From Phlebotomus papatasi (Eukaryota > Arthropoda > Insecta > Diptera > Psychodidae), in the NCBI RefSeq assembly GCF_024763615.1, contig NC_077222.1, positions 72,106,001-72,170,000 of the forward strand: DNA of 64,000 bases, in the 5' to 3' direction. This document shows, piece by piece, positions 44,901 through 55,657 of the stretch (position 1 is the first letter of the stretch; every line of letters starts with the position of its first letter). The notes beneath the pieces were generated by a model, which saw nothing but the letters and a program-made list of their open reading frames with translations, was not told the origin of the DNA and ran no database searches. The position numbers were made by a program, and so were the translations under genes.

Positions 44901-47900
44901 CATTCCGCCCGCGCGGGCATGTTGTTGTAAAACTTTAAACGCGTTTTTCTCAAAAAACCGTTTTACAATGCGGTAGTCAAGATTACTCAGAGTCTTACTG
45001 AACCGATCTTTCTGAAATTTTCCGAAGAATCCCGAATGGATCAAAATCCCTTAAAATCTGAAAAGCCAAAATCCTGAATGGTCAAGATCATGAAAGGGAC
45101 AAAATCATAAGGAGGATAATGTGTAAGGTCCCCAAAACACAGAAAATTTCCCTTCTCCTCCAACAAGCGCGGTTGCAATCACGGGAGTAATCGGATTAAC
45201 TATGACGACTATGACACTTTTAAAAAATCATGATATTGACTTTGATTTTGACCTTTTCGATATTTTGGCGTTCGGACTCTTTCCTTGCGAGATTTTGGCT
45301 TTTCGGATTTTGGTCTCTTCGAGATTTTGGATTTCGGTATTTTGACCGGGATCCGTGTCAATACGTGTGCATACAAAGCTTGGGCCCGATCTGACGAGAT
45401 TGGATTTTATCTCAGATTACAGAAGCCGAGTTTGTGAACGACCTCAGCTAACTTATCTAACTCAACATTAAATTCCTTATACGGGCTTCAGACCTAATGT
45501 CCTGGACACACTTACGACTAAAGTCCAGAGACGACTAAGCTCGTTCATAGCCAAGTCAGTTCCTGACACACTACAAACGAGGCTTAACATTTTCTGGCAC
45601 TCACAAAACATAACTTTCGTGGGTTTTTATGCCGATATTTCTACTGAAATGCACTACTACTCCTTTGAAAATAAAACTATTTGTAAATTTACTTGACAAT
45701 TCACGTATAACAACAAGAAGTATTCGCTAGAACCACTTAAACTGGCCTAAGTCGCGAGTTAGCTTCCACCTCACAAATAATTGTAATTAAAAATAATTAT
45801 TGGACGTGTACTGAGACATGATATTACAAATAGTTTCATTTTCAGAGAAGTATTTAGTGCATTTCAGTAGAAATATTTGCATAAAAATCCAGGAAAGTTA
45901 TGTTTTGTGGATACCAGTGAATGTTAAGCCTCATTTGCAGTGTGTCAGGAACTGACTTGGCTATGAACTAGCTTAGTCGTCTCTGGACTTTAATCGTAAG
46001 TGTGTCTAGGGCAGCCATCTGGCTTAACTCCTCTAATTCCTAATCAGGCACGATTTTTTTTAGAAAATTGTTGTTTAGGATTAGATTATAAGGGCAAATG
46101 ATTCATTAGATTTTGAAAAATCAATAATTTTTTTTGTTGAGATTTTTGAGACCTTCGGGAACTGGGCTAAACGTCCAGTCTGATGCCGGCATTATAAGCG
46201 CCATGAATCTCATGAATATTTAATAATAGCATTTTCTAAATAAAAATTGGAATGGCTTTTAAGCACTTTCCCAATTGCCATTTCATTAGAATTTCAATAT
46301 TAAAAATAGCAAACTTAACTTACCAATTTCACAGTCATCATAGCCTTGAAGACTTGCCGGAAGTGTATTCAAATTGTAGCGATCACGCATTTGATCACCA
46401 GGACGATTTCTCGTCCAGAACTTTATTGTATGATCATTGGAGCCAGAACAGAGAATATGACCGAGTGGATGCCATGCCAATGTCCATACAATACTGTCGT
46501 GTGCAGTATCAATGGCACCCACTTCTTTATCAGTGCCAACATTCCAAAATAGCACTGATCCATCTGAGCCCCCCGAACTGAACAAACCCTCGTGAATGGG
46601 ATGCCATGACACAGCACTTGCTTCTTTCTTGTGACCCCGGAATATTTGTACTTCTTCACTCAAGTTGCGCAGATCAAAGAGCTTGAGCAGATGATCACGC
46701 GATGCAGTCACCAACCAATTTCCATTGTCATTCCATTTGAGATCCATCACGGTGGACTTATGGGCATGTCTAAAAAAAAATGGGAGATTGGGGATGAAAA
46801 TTTGACTGGTTTTAGTGTTAAGAAGGAAAAATCTTACAGTGTTGCAAGAGCTTGACCACTCTTGGGATCCCATAATTTTATCGGTTGCTGATTGTCTTTG
46901 CTGCCGGAGACAATGAGAGCTTTCTGTGGATGCCAGTGAACACATTTAACATCAGCTCCATGACCTAATCAAAAGATTCCACATTTGTTTGCTTTTCTGC
47001 ATAATTGCAATAAGAGAGAATTGAGACAGGGACTCACCTCTGAGGATCCTCTCTTCAACACATCGATAGAAATCGAAGACTCGGAGAGTTCCATCGTCGC
47101 TACAAGTGGCAAATTTATTATCCGAAGGACTAAAGCTGTGAATGGACAGAAAAGAGAATTGGACGAAATGGAACATTTATCAATCAAGTCTTAAGGATCT
47201 TTATTATTTCATCTCAAAGTAAAAAAAAAGGTAGTGCTAGCTTTATTTTCATGATTTTTTTTTATCGATACAAAAGACAATAATTCCTCCAATTGCTATC
47301 ATTTTGCTGAGGACTCCTCGTGATTTCTTCTCTGCATTTGCATTCGTGAGAAAAGTCGGAGGGTGATGTTGTGAGGGGGAATAGGGGGAAGTCTTTATTT
47401 CAATTTCAGGGACAAATTTTATTTATTTATTTTTTATTTATTGCTTTTCTTTCTCCATCGAGTACAACAAAAAAAAAAGGGAAGTGAAGGTTGAATTTGA
47501 GAGATCCACAAATGGGATCTCCTGAAGTCCACGAGTCCAAGATTGATTGGAGATGCTCTACTTTCGCTACTTCATCCATCATTTTATTTGCTTTTTTTCT
47601 TGTTCACCCGCGAAAAAAAAGGAAACCAATGAAAGAAACCACGACTTTCATTCAATGAATTTATTGAAAGATAAAACATCATTGTAATACAACAAATGAT
47701 GGAATCGGTGATTCTTTTTTTCATGTCTTTATTTTTTTTTATACTTCTAATCTCTTTATTTATTTGATCACACTTTATCACAGATTTTTTTCTTTTTCAA
47801 AACAATATTCAGTCTTGATTTTTAGATTTTTTTTTTTCATTTTATTTTTTAAATCTCTGTCAAAGATCTGGGCCTAAACTTGGACATACTTGATGAGATT

Positions 47901-50900
47901 TTGAACCTATCGATTTGGGGCTAAAAATAAGCTAAAAGGATGAGGGGACTCCTTTACAATACCATAACTTTATTTTTCAAGACATATTTTACAAGAAGGC
48001 ACCGCTGGTGGTCGTAAGGAAGCTTCATCTTCATCCACTTGATATTTTGATCATCCCCAAGGAAAAGTTACATCAACTGAACTTCTTTAAAATATATTTT
48101 ACTCTATTCCAAAAAGAGATATTTTTTCTTCAACCCTTATTTTAGAAATATTTTATTTTTTCCAAAACTTCTTTTATTTATTGTATTTTTTATTTTCGAG
48201 AAAATCTTTTAAAATGAGATCGAGATTGAAGTTGTAATTTCCTTTGGAATATCGTCAATAGTCTCAATTAGTAGGGGATGTGGAGCTACATTGAAAACAC
48301 AATTTTTCGCATATTTCTTACTGTGTTATCACACTTACACATTAAAATTTTAATATGATTCACATTAATTGTCGCTGGTGAGAGTCCAAATGTGTAATTT
48401 GTGTGTTTGAATCATTTTATATTCAAAATTTGATCTATTTGTTGATAAAAAGTTAGACTTGGCCTGCAAAATTTGATATAAATTGATTTATAGCATTAAT
48501 GCGAAAAATTAATGCGATTTTCTCTTTAATTTTTTAATGTGAAAAATATTTATGCTTTAGGTAAATTTAAACTTATTTTTGCAGGCCAAGTCCATTTCTT
48601 TATCAATAAATAGAAAAACCCCAAATATTAAGTGACTCAAAGACACAAAAACATATTTGGACGCTGACAAGCGACAATTAATGTGAATCACATTAAAATT
48701 TTAATGTGCAAGTGTGATAACGGCGTTAAGGAAGTTAAACTCAGCCACAATTTAATTTAGACCCGAAATTGTTTTATTTTTATATTCAAACTAAATTGTA
48801 TTGAAGCCTAGATTCTTTTAGAAATATGCGAAAAATAGCATTTTCAATGTATTAGTTCCATCTTCTACTAGTTAAAAAAAATTAATATTTGCTTAAAATT
48901 TCCAGCAAAGCGTCGTCGGGTATAAAAATTGTGCTATAATATTGTAAAGTAATTAAAAGTGCCGAGATTTCGATATGAAATGTGACTTTTCTGCGTGTTT
49001 GACCAGTTGAGATATCTTTCACTTAATGCCAGTTTTTAGAACAAGAGAAATACAGAACAAGAGAAATTAGTTTTGCAAGACAATCTGAATTTTGCTTTAA
49101 TGAATCAAAAAGCAATCTAACAAATAGTCTTCCAACTCGAATTGCACGACTTCCTTGTAAGAAAAAATCCATGGGAAATATACGTGCACTTTAACAAAGT
49201 ATCTGACTTAAAGGTGGCGAAAAAATTGTTAATAAAATTAAGCAAGAAATTCATATGGTTTAAAAATGGCAGAAAAGGAGAACTGGAGACAAACGAAATG
49301 AGTAATACAGGCTTCAGACTTGATGTTCAGCAACATGGGTTAACTTCTAAAATTTCAAAATTTTATCTCAGGCTAAATAAAAGCAATTAATTCTTTAAAC
49401 TGGTAAAATTCTACGTTCCTGTTTGTAATTTAGGGGAATGTTGGAATGGTTCGCACAGAGTGAACCTTCAAACAACGCAAATTTTCTCTTTGTTTGCAAA
49501 GAGCTAGTTCGTCATTTCTTAGTCATAAGATAGATCATTATTAAGCTCATGAAACAAGATGAGATATGGTAGGTCAGCTCTTTGCAAACAAAGAAAAAAT
49601 TCGCATCGTTTGAAGGTTCACTCTGTGCGAACCATGCCTACATTCCCATAGAAGCGTGCAAACTTATGAAGTTAAATCTCTAGTCAAAAGACCGATCAAA
49701 ATGTGAGTGTAGATTTTTGTAGAATGGTTATTTCAAAGAAGTCTTTATTGAAAGGAAAACTCTATAAAACCTAAAACGGGTAACTCATTCATATTTTGCA
49801 TATCCAAAATATTTTGAAAGCCCATTTTTGTGAAGATTTCTGTTTTTTACTGATCAAAATTTTATATTTTATTTTTACTGATCAAATTTAATGTTTATTG
49901 CTCAAACTCCATAGAGAGAGCATAATGTAATCCCTTGATTTTTTCATTCCCCAAAAGTTCCACCTTCCACTATTTCCACGTTTCAGACGATTTTTCAGAA
50001 ACGGCGCTACGCCGTTCGACCGTTCGTCTCTCGATCCGGCTGTTACCACGTCTAGAGCCCAAACGGTTAGAAATGGTGACTTGCGACCTTCAAGGGATCC
50101 CCTCATAAGTTTATTCTGGAACCATTAAGATGCCCCTCTTTTCCCCCCATCCTTCCCCTTCCTCACCAAAACCAAGTTTCTTCGGGATTGCCCAAAAACG
50201 TTTCGTGATTTTTTTTCAGGCGGACATTTCGTCCTGATACAAAAATCCAGTTAAATAATAACGTAACATAATAACGGGTTTTCGTTAGAGTTCGTTGGAG
50301 GGTCTTGGAATTTTCGATTAAACTGAACCGGCTCCAATCGGTTCTGAATCAGTAATAAACCGCTTCAAAACCGATAACTATTTTTTTCCTTAATTCAATT
50401 GTATTACTCCTGAGATATTTTGGGAAATATTGTGAATGATTTATAAATCGGTTCAAATCTATTGTGAACGGGCCATGAATCTATAATTAATTTTTGTCAA
50501 AGAATCAGTTTTATTACTATTTAAGCCATTTTCTGGGATCTTTTGAGTGATTCATGAAACGGTTCAAATCGGTTTAGAACCAGTAAACAATAAATGATGC
50601 GAAAGTACTTTTGAGGTATAGCATCTAAGTCACGAGTTCGAGAACCTCTCAAAGTCATGTTCAGTTTCATGTCTGCCTCACTCAGTCTTCCTTTTTTTTA
50701 ACATCACAATTAATTTGGTTCAATTTTAATGTAAAAGAGAGGGATAGATATGCAAAACTTTTGAGAAAAAAAGGATGACAAAAAGTTCAATTTCATGAAA
50801 TATTCTTAACCTAAAATGCGAAATCGAAGAAATTATAGGGTAAAGTCATCACTTCTGGACGTTATACACTGATGGACAGCTTGAAAAATCTTAAATTCTT

Positions 50901-53900
50901 ACCTAAGGGCAGAATCACATTGACAGTAAAATGCTCACCGTCACCGTCAAAATCCTCACCGTATTTCGTTGATTTACGCATTTTGATTGCAATTCTTACG
51001 CAAATTTTCCATTATGATATTACCTTGTCTCATACTCGGTGGCACTAGGTGAAAATAGTATAAGAAAAATGAATAAATAAAGCGAAAATGCGATAAACGG
51101 TGAGCAAAAAAAAACTGTAGGATTTTTTTGCTACAGTTTTTGGTACAGTTTTTTTGCTCACCGTTTATCGCATTTTCGTTTTATTTCTTCAATTTTCTTA
51201 TATTATTTTCACCTAGTGCCACCGAGTATGAGATAATGCAACACGTTAATTAAGAATTTGAGTAAAAATTGCAATGAAAATGCGTAAATCAACGAAATAC
51301 GGTGAGGGTTTTGACGGTGACGGTGAGCATTTTACTGTCAATGTGATTCTGCCCTAAAACAGATTTTGAAAAATTGCAAAATTGTTAATAACAGCATAAA
51401 CAGATAATTTTATGATTTTTCGAAATCTGTTTTAGATAAGAACTTAAGATTTTTAAAAGATGTCCATAAGTGTATAACGTAAGTAGTGTAACCCTACTAA
51501 CCATTCTTTTTTTTATAATTATTTTGTTAACCTAATTTAATTTTTCCTGCTTTTTTCGTTTTTTTACCTCTTCAAAATTATAGCTCAAGGTTTCAAGTTT
51601 CTTAATTTATTTTATTATTCCTTGTTGAAGTTCATTTCAAATTCTGAATGTATAAGTCTTGAATGCTCTCTATGGTGAAAATCCGAAGCATCAATCCGTC
51701 CTTTTTTGGAAAATATCCAATTTAAAAATTTTCGGATTACAATTTTGCATCAGACTCTTCAATTTCTTCGTTATTTTGTTTTTTTTTCTTTTCAAAGTAA
51801 AAATAATAAAGGATGAAGCTGCGTGATCCTAAGTAGAGTATGTTCTCTGAATAGTTTTTTTTGTGTAGAGGGAAGTGGGGCACCTTTGAAATTGTGATTT
51901 TTCACCTATTTTTAAATAAAATTGAGGCTTACCGTGATATAATTTAGATTCTTAATCTATTTGTGCAACTAAATTATATCATGAGGCTTAATTTTATTTA
52001 AAAATAGGTGAAAAATACAAATTTCAATTGTTCCCCACTTCCCCCTATAATAGCGGGGAATTTAAGGTAACTAATTTGAGATACACAAATTTTTGATCAA
52101 AAATGTCTTAGCCCAGAAACTATTCAGATTGCTACAAAATATCTTACATTTGGACAAGTGTTAGATTTCTATCGATTCGAAATAATTTAAAAAAAAAAAA
52201 TCTAGAACGTCCATAGATATTTTTCTTTGGATAGACTACCAAAATATGCAACTAAATATGAGTAGCAGTGCCTCAATCCTACCTAGACACATACCAAATA
52301 GATTTGCAATTTCTAAATATAAATTCCCCGCTGTTTAGGAGATTCTTTTCATAAAGCAAAATAACATTGAGTTACCTTTGCTGCTCAATTAATTTTTTTT
52401 TAAGTTGAAAAAATTTAACCCTTTAACGACGAGACACTTTTTACGGACTGAAAATCAACAATAAAAATTAAACTGAGAAACATAATCAATGATAAGTCTT
52501 ACATCTAACCTTGGAAAGTCCAACAGAATCTGATTCGGTGTTTTTTGTGCCACTATGAACGATAGGGACAAAAATAGCCCAAAAATTTAAGTAATTTTAT
52601 TGAGAATACCAATGAATAATATTTTTCGCTTTAATGAAAAATATTACGTATGAGTATTGTAGTTTTTATTGCCAAAAGGGTTTTGCTCAAAAAGAATTGG
52701 AAGTATAAAAAATAAATAAAATCAATTGTGAATTTGGGAATTTAAAAACTCGCCAGTTTTGAGCTTAAATATTTACTACATAGCAAATAGCTAGAGAGTT
52801 GCAAAAAATATTCTAGATTCCTTCAACTTCCTACTTTTCAATTATGTACAGACATAAGAAAAAATAACTTTAGGTAGTCTGGAAAAATTATTTTCTTTAT
52901 GGGACACCGGTGTTCCAATCGTCCTTAAAGGGTTAAAGAAAAAATAAATCGTGTTTGGTATTATAATTTATAGCATTCGTCTCGACTTAACAAATCAAAA
53001 GTTTAATCTGTAATTTTTTAATTTAATGTATCAGGCATTTGATTTTATTCAACTTATTACTTCAAATTCAAACACAAATTGCTATCACATTTTCATATCG
53101 AAACTCATCGTGGTAAGTATGCGGGCAGGGAAGGGGGAGATTTGTTGGGGGAATCGAATGTGTTTTTCTCTCTTTATTTGATGAGGGACCATGCGAATAA
53201 TCTCTTTATTGAATGCACAATTGGACCTCAGGGCAGGGGACTTTTGACTAGTTCTATAAAAAATAAATCTGACTACTTCAGTAACAAGGACTAATATTGC
53301 AAAAAATGTCTCCCATCTCCTCAGACAATGATAAAAGAAATATATTCGTAAAAACCTGATTGTTGTGTACCTTATGCCACGAATCGGTTCCTTGTGAGCC
53401 TGATACATTTTCACGTTGTTCATATTTGATTGCCAGTACTTAACGTAACCACCATGATCACCAGTCACCATCCAATTGTCATTGTGAGACCACACCATCG
53501 TTCGCACGGGAGCATCATGGGCCTGGAGTTGGTAGGGTAACCGGAGAAAAAAAAGAAAACAACCAGCCAAATTGTTAGACATTGAAGTGGCCACGAGAAA
53601 TTTACGGGGTGTCAAACCTGAAGAATTGTCTCAAAGTTAAATGTAAGCCCATTCCACAAGGTAAACTCTCCGGAACTAGCTCCGGTGACCAGGCGTCGTC
53701 CCTCAGGTGTCCAGGCGAGCGTAAAGATGGGACATTTCATCTTGTTTGTGGCTGTTTTGACGAATTTCGTCGTGACTGAATTGCTGGGATTGTCCATGTA
53801 GCTGGGCGGTGGCAAAAGTTCCGGTGTATAGATACTTTCGGGCTGCAGGGCTCTCCTATCTCTGCTATCACGCTGCCAAATCCGATTCTGCAACCGGGAC

Positions 53901-54233
53901 ACCAACATAGATTCCTCGCAATCCCTAGACCAAATCATTCCTCATTCCACTTACCTCGAGAGATCTTATGATGGAAGCATTGTAATCCACAGTCTTCCGC
54001 ATGACACTTTTTCGCAGGCGTTTTCCGTCAAAATCATCCTGACTCATTGGCATGCCACCAGGACCACGCGGAAAACCCGATAAACCCCTGAAGTAGGGTT
54101 GCCCGGGTCTACCAGCACCACCCATCATGCCACCCTGAAACGATCGTGGCACCCCAGGCGGAGGCATGGCATAGTTGATTGGAGGCGGGGGCGGAGCACC
54201 CATATTCTGCTGCGGTAGCGGAGCAAACTCCAT
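41252..54233 (-). CDS. WDR33: WDR33, cleavage and polyadenylation factor subunit (8 coding exons)
   Basis: WDR33 (yeast Pfs2) is a nuclear subunit of CPSF that, with CPSF30, recognises the AAUAAA signal for mRNA 3'-end processing. Exons (minus strand order): 54233-53955, 53887-53618, 53522-53371, 47135-47038, 46964-46838, 46769-46324, 42352-42032, 41967-41252. All junctions keep frame, giving 802 codons plus stop. Residues 1-65 are Pro/Gly/Met-rich. FDGKRLRKSVMRK at 68-80 keeps the human RNA-contact residues F43, K46, R47, R49, K50 and R54 (here F68, K71, R72, R74, K75, R79). WD40 repeats run from about residue 130 to 450, with VTGASSGEFTLWNGLTFNFE and YVKYWQSNMNNVKMYQAHKE nearly identical to human. 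After PGMGLDD and IPGLDL blocks comes a Lys/Glu-repeat tract, then a Gly/Ser/Arg-rich tail ending RRTGGRWGRRV. It lacks the vertebrate collagen-like region. Introns 3 (6.2 kb) and 6-7 region (4.0 kb) are filled with MITEs. Confidence 0.95.
42032..42352 (-). CDS. WDR33: WDR33 coding exon 7
   Basis: Starts DDHVVIPGMGLDDKVD, includes YIPGLDLESDYDRHREKRPY and SKPIPRKFQAQW, and ends KLIHVK with one base left over. The PGMG and SKPIP blocks are conserved with human (IPGMGIPEQ, AKPIPAQFQ). Confidence 0.92.
42717..42855. repeat. Foldback repeat in WDR33 intron
   Basis: AAAGAATCTCAGATATCATA pairs with the inverse region ending GGTGTGATTCTTTT; GCTTATC(A) arms continue inward. Confidence 0.6.
43057..43291. 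repeat. 235-bp GGGGAGACTGGGGC MITE
   Basis: Ends GGGGAGACTGGGGCAAAATT and TTGCCCCAGTCTCCCC (inverted), flanked by TA. The flanking host sequence is itself repetitive: short AGAATTTCT / ATGAAAATTCGTG words. Confidence 0.85.
43466..44512. repeat. 1.05-kb element with TCATAATTTTGTCCA ends
   Basis: Left GGGGAAAGGCTCATAATTTT and right AAAATTATGAGCCTTCACCC are inverted, with TA flanks. Related to 26709-27663. No transposase domain found in its frames. Confidence 0.8.
45502..46010. repeat. Foldback element with GACACACTTACGA arms
   Basis: CTGGACACACTTACGACTAA at the left is inverted as TTAATCGTAAGTGTGTCTAG at the right. Long arms share AGTCCAGAGACGACTAAGCT, GCCAAGTCAGTTCCTGACAC and AACATAACTTTC words. 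AATTGTAATTAAAAATAATT lies toward the loop. Confidence 0.8.
46324..46769 (-). CDS. WDR33: WDR33 coding exon 6
   Basis: HAHKSTVMDLKWNDNGNWLV through the last WD repeats to FWTRNRPGDQMRDRYNLNTL and GYDDCEI. Donor GTAAGT. Confidence 0.93.
46838..46964 (-). CDS. WDR33: WDR33 coding exon 5
   Basis: Encodes GHGADVKCVHWHPQKALIVS through DNQQPIKLWDPKSGQALAT, matching the human protein closely. Too short and spliced to appear as a long frame of its own. Donor GTAAGA; small 68-base intron to exon 6. Confidence 0.92.
47038..47135 (-). CDS. WDR33: WDR33 coding exon 4
   Basis: SFSPSDNKFATCSDDGTLRV to ERILR; a 98-base exon isolated by a 6.2-kb intron upstream. Donor GTGAGT. Confidence 0.92.
48322..48724. 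repeat. About 400-bp foldback MITE, GTGTTATCACACTT ends
   Basis: TGTTATCACACTTACACATT and its inverse form the ends. Internally ATTAAAATTTTAAT and GATTCACATTAATTGTCGCT are paired. A second copy in opposite orientation is at 55747-56150. Confidence 0.8.
49433..49648. repeat. 216-bp foldback MITE, copy 2
   Basis: Same length and nearly the same sequence as 8287-8502; ends GGGGAATGTTGGAATGGTTC and inverse; TA flanks. Confidence 0.9.
50838..51494. repeat. TA-flanked foldback MITE, interrupted
   Basis: Left GGGTAAAGTCATCACTTCTG and right end GTAGTGTAACCC are inverted; GACGTTATACACTGATGGACA pairs with TGTCCATAAGTGTATAACGT-type sequence (arms shown in part). A different element at 50907-51354 splits it. 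Confidence 0.7.
50907..51354. repeat. 448-bp foldback element with TAA duplication
   Basis: Ends GGGCAGAATCACATTGACAG and the inverse, flanked by TAA on both sides (50904-50906, 51355-51357). A 3-bp TWA duplication is typical of PIF/Harbinger elements. The arms are almost perfect for about 200 bases and contain CACCGTCACCGTCA words. Confidence 0.8.
51868..52045. repeat. 'GTGGGGCACC' foldback MITE, copy
   Basis: Ends GAGGGAAGTGGGGCACCTTT and TTCCCCACTTCCCCC; TA flanks; very similar to 7944-8138. Confidence 0.85.
52419..52932 (-). mobile_element. 514-bp piggyBac-type MITE, copy B
   Basis: Ends CCCTTTAACGACGAGACAC and ATCGTCCTTAAAGGG, perfect TTAA at 52415-52418 and 52933-52936. Highly similar along its length to 26022-26531, with the palindrome ACACCGGTGT at 52904-52913. 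Confidence 0.9.
53371..53522 (-). CDS. WDR33: WDR33 coding exon 3
   Basis: AHDAPVRTMVWSHND to EPIRGI, WD repeat 2. Leaves two bases (AG) that join C of exon 4 to make Ser. Confidence 0.93.
53618..53887 (-). CDS. WDR33: WDR33 coding exon 2
   Basis: Starts at NRIWQRDSRD after acceptor TTGCAG and ends at NFETILQ. The donor is the weak GTTTGA, but the join to AHDAPVR is fixed by the family sequence. Confidence 0.93.
53955..54233 (-). CDS. WDR33: WDR33 coding exon 1
   Basis: Codes for residues 1-93 from ATG 54233. The donor is GAG|GTAAGT. It includes the AAUAAA-contacting basic motif. Confidence 0.93.
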
Positions 54234-54752
54234 TGTACTCCACGCTCTAAAACTTCTCTATTTGGTTCTAAATACAACTCTCTATCACTAACTTAAACAC
54301 TACTTCTCAACATGTTTTCATGAGATTTCCAGAAGGCCCTTTTTTTCGAGACTTCGATGGCGTTGTCTCTCTGTCAACGGTATTTTTCTTCCACGATTTT
54401 CTCCCTTTTCACGATACTTTCGTGGAAAATTTCACATTCATCACTTAGTATAGATAGTCAGCTACTCAATGATATTAGCTTTTCTTGGAAATTTGTTAAA
54501 ATTCGTGAGTTCTTTTCAAGAAATAAAAACTATACAAGCAACCACGATACGGACTGAACGGCCATATTGGATTTTCGAATGCTGAAAACCCCGAAAAAAA
54601 CTTTTGTCATTTGAATTCAGCGTTTCGAAAAATTTCGAAACTTCACTGTAAAAACAGCCATTCCCATTTTCCGTTTTTGTTTTGTTTTTAAAAATAAAAT
54701 TCTTGGAGGAGTCCTTGGAGTCTGTTCGTCTGTTCAGAATTTTTTAATCAAA
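54234..54752. promoter_or_regulatory. Divergent promoter region, WDR33 and small coiled-coil gene
   Basis: 519 bases between two start codons on opposite strands. A GCCATATT word (54,561) resembles YY1/Pho-type sites. No TATA box; this is probably a housekeeping bidirectional promoter (inference). Confidence 0.45.
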
Positions 54753-55097
54753 ATGAGTGAGAACGCACAGCAATTCCAAAAAATGGACTTGGAGATGATG
54801 AAGATAAAGAAATTGCCATTTTATCTGCGAACAAATTACAATTGCGAGAAAAATGTTGATGGCTCCGTGGAGATGTTGAAGCACATCGAAGAAATGCAGG
54901 AAATCAAGTCGCATCTCATGGATGTAGTGATTGGGATAGATGAAATACAAGCTTCCTTTGATGATACATCCAAATTATCAGAAAAGGCAGAGAAAGAGAT
55001 TGTGAAGCTGTTGAAGGAGATTGATCCTGCTCAAACCACAGAGATTCTTCAGGATTATCCGGAATACAAAACATTGATGAATCCGATGGACCAGTAG
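54753..55097 (+). CDS. Small helical/coiled-coil protein, unrecognised (114 aa)
   Basis: Single-exon frame MSENAQQFQKMDLEMMKIKK to YKTLMNPMDQ, stop TAG. It is acidic-basic mixed, rich in Glu, Lys, Ile and Leu, with heptad-like spacing over about residues 40-95 (VEMLKHIEEMQEIKSHLMDV, then LSEKAEKEIVKLLKEID). It has no signal peptide or membrane segment. The length and helicity are like small subunits of multiprotein complexes, but I do not recognise the family and assign no function. It is coding by composition, by the clean ATG context (CAAAATG) and by its place between WDR33 and taxilin. Its 3' end converges with taxilin, leaving about 140 bases between the stop codons. Confidence 0.75.
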   Translation: MSENAQQFQKMDLEMMKIKKLPFYLRTNYNCEKNVDGSVEMLKHIEEMQEIKSHLMDVVIGIDEIQASFDDTSKLSEKAEKEIVKLLKEIDPAQTTEILQDYPEYKTLMNPMDQ

Positions 55098-55150
55098 GAG
55101 GCTTGACATGAAGATCTTATGGAGAACTAAAAAAAATTAAGAGAATTTCA

Positions 55151-55156
55151 TTTATT
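55151..55156 (-). terminator. Poly(A) signal of taxilin
   Basis: AATAAA on the minus strand about 85 bases past the taxilin stop. This would place the taxilin 3' end close to the stop of the convergent gene. Confidence 0.5.
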
Positions 55157-55240
55157 TCAAAGAAATTAGTTGATAAATTACAAATTTCACACAAATATTC
55201 GAGTTTTTTTTCTTGGTAAATAATGAGGCTTCCGGCTTTT

Positions 55241-55657
55241 CTACTCCTTGATGTCCTGCTGATCGATGGGCAGTGCGGAAGCAATTATTGAGGTGTCATT
55301 GGTATTTTCCTGACTCATAGGGGCACTGTCGGAATTGGCGAGGGCGACTGGTTCTACTACAGCATCTCCATTTTCCATTTCACAGGCGAGAGTCTTCTGC
55401 GATTCTTTCTTCTTGCTCTTTGCTTTGGACTTCTTACTTTCCTGCGATGTGGACGGTTTGGTAATTGACGCCAGTTGATTCTGCAGGACAGCGAGATTTT
55501 GCTTGTATTCACTGCAAGTCTTCATCATCCGTTCGAGCTTGTCATCCTGAGGCGATGGTTCGGGTTCCACTGGCTCCGGTTCCGGTGGTAATTCTGGCAG
55601 GGCTGGTCGTTCGATGTTATTCTCCTTCAGGGTATTGACCAGGAGAGCGCGATCAGC
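55241..55657 (-). CDS. TXLN: Taxilin coding exon 3 (C-terminus)
   Basis: ADRALLVNTLKENNIERPAL to stop TAG at 55241-55243. Acceptor follows a pyrimidine-rich tract (CTTCTCTTCTGTTTCAG on the minus strand). Confidence 0.9.
   Translation of the reverse strand, partial: ADRALLVNTLKENNIERPALPELPPEPEPVEPEPSPQDDKLERMMKTCSEYKQNLAVLQNQLASITKPSTSQESKKSKAKSKKKESQKTLACEMENGDAVVEPVALANSDSAPMSQENTNDTSIIASALPIDQQDIKE

Larger units (their letters stand above)
42353..46323 (-). other. WDR33 intron 6, rich in MITEs
   Basis: 4.0 kb. Holds foldbacks and MITEs at 42717-42855, 43057-43291, 43466-44512 and 45502-46010, and an imperfect inverted tract at about 45,000-45,370 (repeated AAAATC/GATTTTGG words). No nested coding gene seen. 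Confidence 0.8.
47136..53370 (-). other. WDR33 intron 3 (6.2 kb), rich in MITEs
   Basis: Unusually large for this gene, whose other small introns are 60-95 bases. It contains elements at 48322-48724, 49433-49648, 50838-51494 (with 50907-51354 nested), 51868-52045 and 52419-52932. The rest is AT-rich; no nested gene is supported, including the frame at 49,888-50,106. Confidence 0.8.

Noticed and set aside
49888..50106. 72-aa minus frame with higher GC
   Set aside because: No domain, no splice context; possibly an old repeat fragment in the WDR33 intron.
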